Assembly (NCBI GenBank): GCA_011523655.1
Contig: WTGH01000038.1
Location: forward strand, 90,565-154,564
Direction of reading: 5' to 3'
DNA: 64,000 nucleotides
From: Rhodospirillaceae bacterium
GTDB taxonomy: Bacteria; Pseudomonadota; Alphaproteobacteria; Bin65
The translations under genes and the position numbers were made by a program. The notes under the pieces were generated by a model. The model did no database searches, was not told where the DNA came from, and saw only the letters and a list, made by a program, of their open reading frames with translations. Shown here one piece after another: positions 1-6,189 of the stretch (positions are counted from its first letter, which is position 1; each line of letters starts with the position of its first letter).

Positions 1-812
1 TCGGTCTTGCAGCCGTTCTTGCTGCCGAAGCCGCCGCCGATATAGGGCACGCGTACGGCGATCCGGTTCTCGGCGATGCCGAAGATGCGGGCGATTTCCT
101 TGCGCACCGGGAACGGGTTCTGGCAGCTCGTCCACAGCTCGATCCGGTCCTCGCGCGACCAGTCGGCAACGCAGACGAAGGGCTCCAGGTGGAAATGGTG
201 CATGCGCGAGAAATGGAACACGTCCTCGAAGACGTGATCGCATTCGGCGAAGGCGTCGGCGGGGCCGGTCTCGTAGGAGAAGCGGTAGCAGACGTTCTTG
301 CGCGGCCGCAGTTCGCCCGACGCGCCTTGCCCGTATGCCGGCACGATACCGGCCGGCGCGTCCTCGAAAAGCTCCGGGGCGTCCGCGTCCGAAGCCGTTT
401 CCAGATCCGTGACCATCGGAAGGGGCTCGTACTCGACCCGGATCGCGGCGAGCGCGCGGTTGGCCGTGCCCTCGTCTTCGGCGGCGACGGCGGCGACGAT
501 GTCGCCCTCGTAGCGCACCTTGTCCGTGGCCACGATCGGCTGGTCCTTGATGAAATAGCCGTAGACCGGCATCGGGATCGCGGCGGTCTCCTCCCGGGTC
601 AACACGGCATGCACCCCCGGCATGGCGCGCGCCGCCGAAGCGTCGATGGACCGGATGCGGGCGTGGCCGTGCGGGCTGCGCAACACCTTCGCGTGCAGCA
701 TGCCCGGCAGGTCGATATCTGTCGTGTAGGCCGCCCGGCCCGACACCTTCTCGGCGGCGTCGACGCGCCTGTCCGTCCGGCCGATATTGCGCAGCGGCGG
801 CAGGGCGCTCAT
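1..812 (-). CDS. Xanthine/CO dehydrogenase-family molybdenum-binding subunit (CoxL type), partial
   Basis: Large, molybdopterin-binding subunit of a three-part molybdenum hydroxylase, which hydroxylates a small organic substrate or CO with water and passes electrons on to FeS and FAD partners. The frame opens at ATG 812-810 and stays open to base 1, so only about the first 270 residues are present. The N-terminus (RTDRRVDAAEKVSGRAAYTTDI) and the stretch HLEPFVCVADW are typical of the aldehyde oxidase a/b hammerhead domain and the start of the Moco domain, and IGGGFGSKNG near the cut is a pterin-binding motif. Its start overlaps the stop of the 2Fe-2S subunit gene (ATGA), so the three genes are one operon. 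The active-site loop that would separate CO dehydrogenase (AYXCSFR) from other hydroxylases lies outside the window, so the substrate is unknown. Confidence 0.93.
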   Translation of the reverse strand, partial: MSALPPLRNIGRTDRRVDAAEKVSGRAAYTTDIDLPGMLHAKVLRSPHGHARIRSIDASAARAMPGVHAVLTREETAAIPMPVYGYFIKDQPIVATDKVRYEGDIVAAVAAEDEGTANRALAAIRVEYEPLPMVTDLETASDADAPELFEDAPAGIVPAYGQGASGELRPRKNVCYRFSYETGPADAFAECDHVFEDVFHFSRMHHFHLEPFVCVADWSREDRIELWTSCQNPFPVRKEIARIFGIAENRIAVRVPYIGGGFGSKNGCKT

Positions 813-1306
813 TCGGCAGCCTCCCGTTTTCGCCGCGCGGCGTCGCGCACCGCCTCCAGGATCAGGCTGTAGCCGGTGCAGCGGCAAATGTTGGAGCTGA
901 TCCAGTCGCGGATCGTCGCGTTGTCCGGGTCCGGGTCGCGGGCGAGCAGGGCCTCGGTCAGCAGGATCATGCCGGCGGTGCAGAAGCCGCACTGGAAGGC
1001 CGAATTATCGGCGAAGGCGGCCTGGACCGGGCTCAGTTCGCCGCCGTCCGAGAGGCCTTCGACGGTTCGGACGTCGCGGCCTTCGACCTCGAAAGCGAAC
1101 ACCGAACAGCTTGCCCGCGGCACGTCGTCGACCAATACGGTGCAGGCACCGCAGACCGCGCGTTCGCAGGCCAGCCTGGTGCCGCGCCCGTCGCGCCGTT
1201 CGCGCAGCAGGTCGGCCAGCGTGGTCGACGTGGTCGTCGCAGTATCGACCGGCGCTCCGTTCAGGGTGAAGGACAGATCGAAGCGGGGATCGAGGCGCTC
1301 AGGCAC
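809..1306 (-). CDS. 2Fe-2S subunit of the molybdenum hydroxylase (CoxS type)
   Basis: Small iron-sulfur subunit (165 aa) relaying electrons from the Moco subunit to the FAD subunit. The N-terminal half is a plant-ferredoxin-like domain with the cluster I cysteines in LACERAVCGACTVLVDD. The C-terminal half is the helical 2Fe-2S domain with CGFCTAGM and NICRCTGY, the standard pattern for cluster II. Length and motif order match CoxS/XdhC-type small subunits. The gene overlaps the FAD subunit gene by 8 bases upstream and the large subunit gene by 4 bases downstream, so translation is probably coupled. The first dozen residues before the ferredoxin fold (MPERLDPRFDLSF) are slightly longer than usual. 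Confidence 0.95.
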   Translation of the reverse strand: MPERLDPRFDLSFTLNGAPVDTATTTSTTLADLLRERRDGRGTRLACERAVCGACTVLVDDVPRASCSVFAFEVEGRDVRTVEGLSDGGELSPVQAAFADNSAFQCGFCTAGMILLTEALLARDPDPDNATIRDWISSNICRCTGYSLILEAVRDAARRKREAAE

Positions 1307-2144
1307 GGGCCGCCTCCTGCCGCGCTAACTGCCGGGCCAGCACCGCCGCACCGGCCCGGCACAGCCAGCCGTTGCCGCTCGCCGGATCGGCGAAATCGGC
1401 CGGCAACGCCTCGAACGCCGCCGCAGCGATGCCTTTGGCCTCGCTGCCCGACAGGTCGAGATCGAGTGCAACCGGCGGCAGATATTCCGTGGCGATGACG
1501 GTCCGGCCGCGCGCTTTGCCGCCGCCGTCGCGCCACAGGGCGAGCGCCTGGGTCATCAGCGGGCGCAGGGAGCGGTCGTAGTCGAGGCGCAGGCCGGTGG
1601 CGAGCGGGATCGACAGGCGGGTCAGCAGCGACCGCGGCGGCTCGGCCCGGTCCCATATTTCCGCGGGCGTCAGCGCGGCCACGCCGTCGGCCGAGGCGAA
1701 ATGGGCCGTGCCGCCGAGTACGGTCAGCAGGATCGACATTTCATAGCGGGTGTGGCGCGCCATCAGGTTGCCGCCGGCGGTGCCGCTCAGCCGGATGCGC
1801 ATCTTGCCGAGCTTCGACCAGGCCTCGGCCAGGCCGGGTATCGCCGTTGTCGCCCCTGCCACCGCGCCCTCCGCATGGGTGGTCAGCGCGCCGATGGAGA
1901 GCGCGCCGCCGTCGACGTATACGCCGCGCAGTTCGCCGAGCCGCTTCAGCCAAACCAGCGTGCCGATCGGCTTGCCCTCGCGCACCGCGCCGCAAAGGTC
2001 CGTGCCGCCGGCATAGGGCACCGGCCCCTCTGCGTCGGCCATCGCCGCGACCGCGTCGTCCACGCTTTCCGGGGCGATCACCGGAAAGGGGGGGATGTCC
2101 CGGTAGGAGGCGGCGATCAGCCCGGCCTGGGCGACTTCATACAT
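1299..2144 (-). CDS. FAD-binding subunit of the molybdenum hydroxylase (CoxM type)
   Basis: Medium subunit (281 aa) that binds FAD and passes electrons to the final acceptor. The FAD pyrophosphate-binding motif is seen as PYAGGTDLCGAV (about residues 43-54), and the second FAD contact as LSGTAGGNLMARHTRYEM, where CoxM proteins normally have TIGGN. A CO dehydrogenase flavoprotein C-terminal domain follows. It is first in a FAD, 2Fe-2S, Moco operon transcribed leftward. The canonical order in CO dehydrogenase is coxM-coxS-coxL, the same as here, but many non-CO hydroxylases share that order. The T-to-G change in the usual TIGGN motif is mild. Function beyond the family is not assigned. Confidence 0.92.
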   Translation of the reverse strand: MYEVAQAGLIAASYRDIPPFPVIAPESVDDAVAAMADAEGPVPYAGGTDLCGAVREGKPIGTLVWLKRLGELRGVYVDGGALSIGALTTHAEGAVAGATTAIPGLAEAWSKLGKMRIRLSGTAGGNLMARHTRYEMSILLTVLGGTAHFASADGVAALTPAEIWDRAEPPRSLLTRLSIPLATGLRLDYDRSLRPLMTQALALWRDGGGKARGRTVIATEYLPPVALDLDLSGSEAKGIAAAAFEALPADFADPASGNGWLCRAGAAVLARQLARQEAARA

Positions 2145-2352
2145 GCGCGCGGCGATCCTTCCGAATTCGGGGTCCGAAGTGCGCCGGCAACGCTATCCGC
2201 TCGTCCTCGGCCTGTCACCCTGAACCTGTTTCCGGGCCGGTTACTCGCCCTGCAGACGCGGCGCTAGGGTTCCGCGCTTGCGCCTGTAGTCGTGCCGCGC
2301 CACGATGCGCGCGACTTTTCGGTTGACCGCCTTGTCCGCCCTTGGAGGAACG
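2145..2352. promoter_or_regulatory. Divergent intergenic region between the hydroxylase operon and the UGSC cassette
   Basis: This 208-base gap must hold the start signals for both directions. A clear Shine-Dalgarno (GGAGGA, about 2345-2350) lies just before the ATG at 2353. Around 2214-2245 the sequence resembles the short intergenic repeats with the theme TGTCACCCTGAACCTG that are scattered in alphaproteobacterial genomes, but there is a single copy here, so it is not called as a repeat. A TTGACC at about 2332 is the only obvious -35-like hexamer and no convincing -10 pairs with it. Confidence 0.35.
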
Positions 2353-3402
2353 ATGGAGCTCGCATCCCGGCGCTACGATGTCGCCGACGTCATGGCGGCG
2401 CAGGAATTCTACCACAGCCGGGGCTGGACCGACGGCCTGCCGGTCGTGCCGCCGACGGCGGAGGCCGTCGGGGCGTGCCTGGAATGGGCGCTGCTTCCGC
2501 CGGACCATCTGGTCGGCATCGAGCCGGTGCGCGCCCGCGCGCTGACCGCCGAGAAGCTGGCGGTCAACGCCGTCATGGCCGGCTGTCTGCCGATGCATTT
2601 CCCGGTCGTTGTGGCGGCCTTCACGGCAATGCTCCAGGAGCCGTTCCTCCTGCACGGCGCGACCGCCAGCACGGGCGGCTGCGCCGTGCTTATTGTCGTC
2701 AACGGCCCGATCGCCGCCGAGATTGGCATGGACCCGACCTTCAATGCGCTGGCATCGAGCGACCGCGCCTCGACCGTTATCGGCCGGGCGGTCCGCCTGT
2801 GCCTGATCAACCTGCTCGATGTCCGGCCCGGCGCCATCGACCGCTCGTCGCTCGGCCATCCGGGCAAGTTCAGCTATTGCCTGGCCGAGGACGAGGCCGG
2901 TTCGGACTGGCTGCCGCTTGCCGACGAGCGCGGCGTGCCGCCCGGCGCGTCCAGCGTCACGGTCATGGCGGCCGGCGCGCCGCGTCAGCTGATGAACGAA
3001 TGGACCACGGTTCCGGAAGAAATTCTTGATACCTACGCAGCCGAAATGCGTGCCAACATGCGCCATTACTCAATCTGGCCGGGCAACTACGCGATCGTCG
3101 TCCCGCCGCAGCTGCGCGCCCATTTCAACGCCGCCGGCTGGTCCAAGGCCGATATCCGCGCCTGCATTTTCGAGAAGGCGCGCATCCGGCGGGCCGAGTG
3201 GGCCGAGTGCGGCAAGGCGGCGGTGGTGCGCGACCGGGGCGATCGGGAATATGCCGCCCTGACCGCGCCGGAGGACCTGCTGGTGGTCGCAGCCGGCGGC
3301 CCGGCGGGCGGATTCGGCGCCGTCATCCCGCCCTGGCTGGGCGACAAAAGCCGGGCGGTGACCGTCGCCATCGGCGCCTGCGTCGATTGCGAAATACCCT
3401 GA
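2353..3402 (+). CDS. Conserved protein of unknown function, partner of the UGSC selenoprotein
   Basis: A 349-residue protein with no enzyme signature I can name. It belongs to a family I recall only as hypothetical proteins with conserved blocks such as RGWTDGLPVVPPT near the N-terminus, INAVMAGC-like (here VNAVMAGCLP) at about 75-85, and HPGKFSYCLAEDE in the middle. All three blocks are visible. It has no signal peptide or obvious membrane segment. The start at 2353 is favoured by GGAGGAACG before ATG; an in-frame codon at 2305 would add 16 residues without a ribosome binding site. The selenoprotein gene begins 26 bases after its stop on the same strand, which points to one operon. Two cysteines, in AGCLP and FSYCLAED, fall in conserved blocks and could interact with the selenocysteine partner, but this is inference. 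Confidence 0.85.
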   Translation: MELASRRYDVADVMAAQEFYHSRGWTDGLPVVPPTAEAVGACLEWALLPPDHLVGIEPVRARALTAEKLAVNAVMAGCLPMHFPVVVAAFTAMLQEPFLLHGATASTGGCAVLIVVNGPIAAEIGMDPTFNALASSDRASTVIGRAVRLCLINLLDVRPGAIDRSSLGHPGKFSYCLAEDEAGSDWLPLADERGVPPGASSVTVMAAGAPRQLMNEWTTVPEEILDTYAAEMRANMRHYSIWPGNYAIVVPPQLRAHFNAAGWSKADIRACIFEKARIRRAEWAECGKAAVVRDRGDREYAALTAPEDLLVVAAGGPAGGFGAVIPPWLGDKSRAVTVAIGACVDCEIP

Positions 3403-3428
3403 TCGGCCGGCCCTGAGGCGAAGAGAAG

Positions 3429-3968
3429 ATGCAGATACTTGACCCGTCGCACGAGGAAGGCGCAACGGCGTTCGCGCCGGCGGCCCGGCTTGCCGCGCTC
3501 GAGGGCGCGATCGTCGGAGTGATCTCCAACGGCAAGGAAGGCACAAAAGGCTTCTTCTCGGCCTTCGAGACGGAGCTCCGGCGGCGCTACGGCGTCGCGC
3601 AGGTCGTTCTGCGCACCAAGTCCAACTTCAGCGCGCCGGCGGACGCGGCGCTGATGGACGAGGCGAAGCGCTGGCACGCGCTGGTCGCCGGGGTCGGCGA
3701 CTGAGGCAGTTGTTCGTCGTGCAGTTTGCACGATGCGGTTGCCGGAGAACGCCTCGGGATTCCCTCCGCCGGCATCATGACGGAAACCTTCGTCAGCGCG
3801 GCCGAGCTGATGGCGCGGGTGCTGGGCGCCGACGGCTATCCCTTCGCCGTGATCGAACACCCGATCAGCAGCGCGGACGGGCCGGCGCTCGCCGACCGGG
3901 CCAAGCGCGCCGCTGCCGATTGCGCGCGGCTGCTCACCATACCGGAAATTCCGGTCGCTAAAACGTAA
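3429..3968 (+). CDS. UGSC-family selenoprotein with in-frame UGA (Sec92)
   Basis: Read with UGA as selenocysteine this is one 179-residue protein; read conventionally it breaks into a 91-codon ORF ending at 3704 and a second ORF in the same frame. The codons around the break are GAC TGA GGC AGT TGT TCG TCG TGC, giving D-U-G-S-C-S-S-C, exactly the motif that names the UGSC family. The residues before it (ISNGKEGTKGFF near the N-terminus, HALVAGVGD just before Sec) and after it (HDAV, GIPSAGIMTETF) form one continuous alpha/beta domain. U92 and C95 would make a redox-active U-x-x-C pair, with C98 nearby. The ATG at 3429 is preceded by GAAGAGAAG. A SECIS-like hairpin lies directly downstream of the UGA. 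Catalytic role is unknown; a thiol or selenol redox function is inferred. No selA, selB, selC or selD is in the window. Confidence 0.9.
3705..3743 (+). promoter_or_regulatory. Bacterial SECIS-like element just after the UGA codon
   Basis: Starting at the first base after the UGA (3702-3704), bases 3705-3712 (GGCAGTTG) can pair with 3736-3743 (CGGTTGCC) through eight base pairs, including three G-U wobbles. Above a small asymmetric internal loop, TCGTGCA (3717-3723) pairs perfectly with TGCACGA (3727-3733), leaving a GUU apical loop. The apical loop begins 19 bases after the UGA and its first base is G. Both agree with the bacterial SECIS consensus as I recall it, in which the upper hairpin starts about 11 nt after the UGA and the loop carries a G for SelB. 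The element is inside the coding region, as bacterial SECIS elements must be. Confidence 0.8.
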
Positions 3969-4029
3969 GAACCCCGCCGCTTGCGACGCCGGCTTCGGAT
4001 TGAGGCGGGCGTGAAGTCAGACGGGGTTC
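3969..4029. repeat. 8-bp perfect inverted repeat after the selenoprotein gene
   Basis: GAACCCCG (3969-3976), directly after the selenoprotein stop codon, is the exact reverse complement of CGGGGTTC (4022-4029), 45 bases apart. The enclosed segment can form further short G/C stems. It lies between two convergent genes, so a bidirectional terminator or RNA-stabilising structure is plausible, but no U-tract follows on either strand. Confidence 0.35.
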
Positions 4030-4062
4030 AGCGCCTTTGCGCGTAACGGTCTCTCGGACCGA

Positions 4063-4197
4063 TCACAGCGACTCGGTTTGAAAGTCGCACATATGTTCGT
4101 GGAATTCTTTGGGGAGCGGGCCGTATCGTTCGTCGACCGGTTCGGGGCGTCGACGGAGCCGACGGCCCGGAAGTTCGTCCGGTGGATCGTTCGTCAT
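4063..4197 (-). CDS. Small protein, 44 residues, ideal Shine-Dalgarno, unknown function
   Basis: A 45-codon frame starting ATG at 4197 and ending TGA at 4063. Directly upstream is a perfect AGGAGG (4204-4209 on the plus strand as CCTCCT) with a 6-base spacer, the strongest ribosome binding site in this part of the window, which is why a sequence this short is called. The product is very polar, with an arginine-rich stretch (GRRLRRRPEPVDERYG) followed by LPKEFHEHMCDFQTESL. It has no membrane segment and a single cysteine near the C-terminus. It is on the same strand as hpaR, 84 bases downstream of the hpaR stop, and could be the last gene of that transcript. I do not recognise it. It is too short for composition alone to prove coding. 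Confidence 0.55.
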   Translation of the reverse strand: MTNDPPDELPGRRLRRRPEPVDERYGPLPKEFHEHMCDFQTESL

Positions 4198-4281
4198 ACG
4201 GCGCCTCCTCGACAGGGTGTCACCGTGCTGCCTCATCGACAGCAGGCGAACAGTGTCAACCCGCGCCGGTTAGCAGTCAAA

Positions 4282-4746
4282 TCACGATTTTTCCTTTTCC
4301 AGCGCGTCGTGCAGGTTTTCGAGCGTTTCGTAAAGCGCGTCGACCCGCTCCTTGCCGAACGCGTCCTCGATGGCGCGGTACTGGGCTTCCGAATACGGCG
4401 CCCGGCGTTCGAGCAGCGCGCGGCCTTTCGGCGAAATGGCGACAAGGGTCCTGCGCTGGTCGGACGGCGCGGGGCGGCGCGAGACCAGACCGGTCGCTTC
4501 GAGATGCTTCAGGATGCGGCTGAGGCTGGGGGTCAGCAGGCAGCACAGGTGGGCCAGCGCGCCGGTCTCGACCTCGCCGCGGTCATGGAGGGCGCGCAGC
4601 ACCCGCCATTGCTGCTCCGTAATGCCGAAATCGCGCAGCGACGGCCGGAACCGGTCCATCACCGCTTCGCGCGCCCTGAGCAGCGCCATCGGCAGCGAGC
4701 GGGAAAAATCCCGCATCGGCGGATCGGGAAGACCGTCGCCGTTCAT
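4282..4746 (-). CDS. hpaR: MarR-family repressor HpaR of the homoprotocatechuate-type locus
   Basis: Winged-helix MarR regulator, 154 residues. The N-terminal block LLRAREAVMDRFRPSLRDFGITEQQWRVLRAL matches E. coli HpaR (LLQAREAAMSYFRP...LTEQQWRIVR) closely, followed by the DNA-recognition region LLTPSLSRILKHLEATGLV and the wing (SDQRRTLVAISPKG). The start at ATG 4746 overlaps the hpaG stop (ATGA); an upstream start would add low-complexity residues not seen in the family. It is co-transcribed with hpaG and faces the hpaF operon. MarR proteins bind palindromes as dimers, and a perfect 12-bp palindrome sits in the shared control region at 5712-5723, so it likely represses both directions until the aromatic substrate binds. 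Effector identity is inferred from the family. Confidence 0.9.
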   Translation of the reverse strand: MNGDGLPDPPMRDFSRSLPMALLRAREAVMDRFRPSLRDFGITEQQWRVLRALHDRGEVETGALAHLCCLLTPSLSRILKHLEATGLVSRRPAPSDQRRTLVAISPKGRALLERRAPYSEAQYRAIEDAFGKERVDALYETLENLHDALEKEKS

Positions 4747-5624
4747 CCGCCGAACCGGGCGGGCGGACTCTCGTCGTCCGCGACCCTGTTGGCAAGGGTA
4801 CCGATGCCCGCCGCCTCGACCTCCACTATGTCTCCGGGCACCAGCCATTTCGGCGGATCGAAGAAGGCCCCGGCCCCGGTCGGCGTGCCGGTGGAAATCA
4901 CGTCGCCCGGTTTCAGCGCCGTGAAGGCCGAGACGTAGGCGATCAGATAGCGGAAACCGAAGATCATGTTGGCGGTAGTATCGTCCTGCCGGACCTCGCC
5001 GTTCACCCGCGTCGTGACGCGCAGATCGTCATAACCGTCGAATTGGTCGGCCGTCACCATCCATGGGCCGGCGGCGCCGGACTGCTCGAAATTCTTGCCC
5101 TGGGTGATGTTGAACTTGCCGTGGCGCATCCAGTCGCGGACCGAGCCCTCGTTGAGGCAGGTCAGGCCGGCGATATGGTCTTCGGCCCGGTCCTGCGGAA
5201 TGCGCCGACCCGGCTTGCCGATGACGATGGCGATCTCGCCCTCATAGTCGAACTGTTCGGATTCCGGCGGCCGCAGGACCGGCTGGCCGTGACCTGTCAG
5301 CGACCCCTGCGTGCGCATGAAGACGTTGGGATATTTCGCCTGCGCCGACCTGTCGACATATTCGTCGTCCCGGTTTGCGTAGTTCACGCCGATGCACACC
5401 GTCTTGTCGGGGTCGGGAATTGGCGGCAGGAAGGCGATATCGTCCAGCGCATAGTCCACTGGCGCGCCGCGGGCGGCCTTTTCGGCCTCGGCCAGCGCTT
5501 CGGCGCGCAACAGGGACAATAGATCGGGATATCGGCCCAGACGCGCGCCGAGATCGATTGCGCCGGCGCCGTCAGCCGCGCCCCATCGGTCCCGCCCGTC
5601 GGCACGGAAGCTCAAAAGTTTCAA
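4743..5624 (-). CDS. hpaG: Fumarylacetoacetate hydrolase-family isomerase/decarboxylase (HpaG/HpcE-like)
   Basis: 293-residue FAH-fold enzyme. In homoprotocatechuate breakdown HpaG decarboxylates and isomerises the oxo-tricarboxylate made by HpaF. The FAH domain covers about residues 75-285, with the metal-binding region FDYEGEIAIVIG, then GKNFEQSGAAGPW, and the glycine-rich loop ISTGTPTGAG. The likely start is TTG at 5624: a GGAGAA site lies 8-9 bases upstream and the protein then begins MKLLSFR, as FAH proteins do. E. coli HpaG is a tandem duplication of this domain (about 430 aa); this protein has a single copy, so it could perform only one of the two steps or act as a homodimer. The gene is first in the leftward hpaG-hpaR unit. 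Confidence 0.85.
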   Translation of the reverse strand: MKLLSFRADGRDRWGAADGAGAIDLGARLGRYPDLLSLLRAEALAEAEKAARGAPVDYALDDIAFLPPIPDPDKTVCIGVNYANRDDEYVDRSAQAKYPNVFMRTQGSLTGHGQPVLRPPESEQFDYEGEIAIVIGKPGRRIPQDRAEDHIAGLTCLNEGSVRDWMRHGKFNITQGKNFEQSGAAGPWMVTADQFDGYDDLRVTTRVNGEVRQDDTTANMIFGFRYLIAYVSAFTALKPGDVISTGTPTGAGAFFDPPKWLVPGDIVEVEAAGIGTLANRVADDESPPARFGG

Positions 5625-5682
5625 AGGGAAATTTCTCCGGTTACGGGTCTGTTTTTGTGGCCTGTGCACGCCGGCCATCCGA

Positions 5683-5711
5683 TTGACAGCGGAACCGGCC
5701 GGTCATATTAC
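5683..5711 (+). promoter_or_regulatory. Predicted sigma70 promoter for hpaF operon
   Basis: TTGACA (5683-5688) is a perfect -35 hexamer, followed after 17 bases by TATTAC (5706-5711), a 4/6 match to the -10 box. Transcription would start about 5718, inside the palindromic operator and 60 bases before the hpaF start codon. Confidence 0.65.
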
Positions 5712-5723
5712 TTAACATGTTAA
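5712..5723. promoter_or_regulatory. Perfect 12-bp palindrome, candidate HpaR (MarR) operator
   Basis: TTAACATGTTAA is its own reverse complement and sits between divergent hpaG and hpaF. It abuts the plus-strand -10 box and covers the predicted minus-strand -10 box. A MarR repressor gene (hpaR) lies next door, and A/T-rich palindromes of this size are typical of MarR sites. Binding is inferred. Confidence 0.6.
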
Positions 5724-5745
5724 TAGTTTGATGGCGGCAGGTCAA
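5717..5745 (-). promoter_or_regulatory. Predicted sigma70 promoter for hpaG-hpaR
   Basis: On the minus strand TTGACC (5745-5740) is followed after exactly 17 bases by TAACAT (5722-5717), which lies inside the 12-bp palindrome. The two divergent promoters therefore face each other and share one operator. Confidence 0.5.
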
Positions 5746-5778
5746 TCGGTGCTGCCGCGAGGGGCGGGGACTCCCGAC

Positions 5779-6189
5779 ATGCCGCATTTCCGGGTCGAGT
5801 ATTCGCGCAATCTCGAGGAAGCTCTGGACTTGCCGGAACTGTTCGAACGGCTGACCGGGGTTGCGGCCGGCACCGGCGTGTTCCCGCTGGCCGGCATCCG
5901 TTGCCGGGCGCTGCCGCGGGACTCCTACCGGGTCGCCGACGGCCATCCGGACAACGGCTTCGTCCATGTGGAGTTGCGGGTCGGCGCCGGGCGGGACGTT
6001 CCGACTTTGCGCTGCGCCGGAGAAGCGGTTTTCGCCGCCCTCAACGATCATATGGCGGGCCTGCTGGCGCGCCGGCCGGTTGCCCTTTCCTTCGAAATCG
6101 CCGAGATTCATCCGGATCTGAACTTCAAGGCCGGCACGATACGGGACCATATGAAGGCGCGGGCGGAAACCGCGGAGGCGGCCGAATGA
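5779..6189 (+). CDS. hpaF: 5-carboxymethyl-2-hydroxymuconate delta-isomerase (HpaF)
   Basis: Tautomerase-superfamily enzyme of 136 residues. It isomerises 5-carboxymethyl-2-hydroxymuconate in the meta-cleavage route of homoprotocatechuate. The start at 5779 gives MPHFRVEYSRNLEE, matching E. coli HpaF (MPHFIVECSDNIREE). Cleavage of the initiator Met exposes the catalytic Pro1, which is why this start is preferred over in-frame codons at 5728/5731. Further family blocks are GVFPLAGIRCRALP and ALSFEIAEIHPDLNFK near the end. The stop overlaps the hpaE start (ATGA). It is the first gene of a seven-gene rightward operon behind a TTGACA promoter and a MarR-type palindrome. Confidence 0.93.
   Translation: MPHFRVEYSRNLEEALDLPELFERLTGVAAGTGVFPLAGIRCRALPRDSYRVADGHPDNGFVHVELRVGAGRDVPTLRCAGEAVFAALNDHMAGLLARRPVALSFEIAEIHPDLNFKAGTIRDHMKARAETAEAAE

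Noticed and set aside
1..812. Naming the hydroxylase CO dehydrogenase (coxL)
   Set aside because: The diagnostic active-site loop lies outside the window and the family has many non-CO members.
2214..2245. Dispersed alphaproteobacterial intergenic repeat
   Set aside because: Only one degenerate copy in the window, so repeat status cannot be shown.
3429..3704. Reading the UGA at 3702 as a true stop, making a truncated gene or pseudogene
   Set aside because: The frame continues without interruption into conserved sequence, the exact UGSC motif spans the codon, and a SECIS-like hairpin follows.
3969..4029. A selC-like tRNA gene near the selenoprotein
   Set aside because: The inverted repeat has no T-loop, anticodon arm or CCA-proximal layout of tRNA-Sec.
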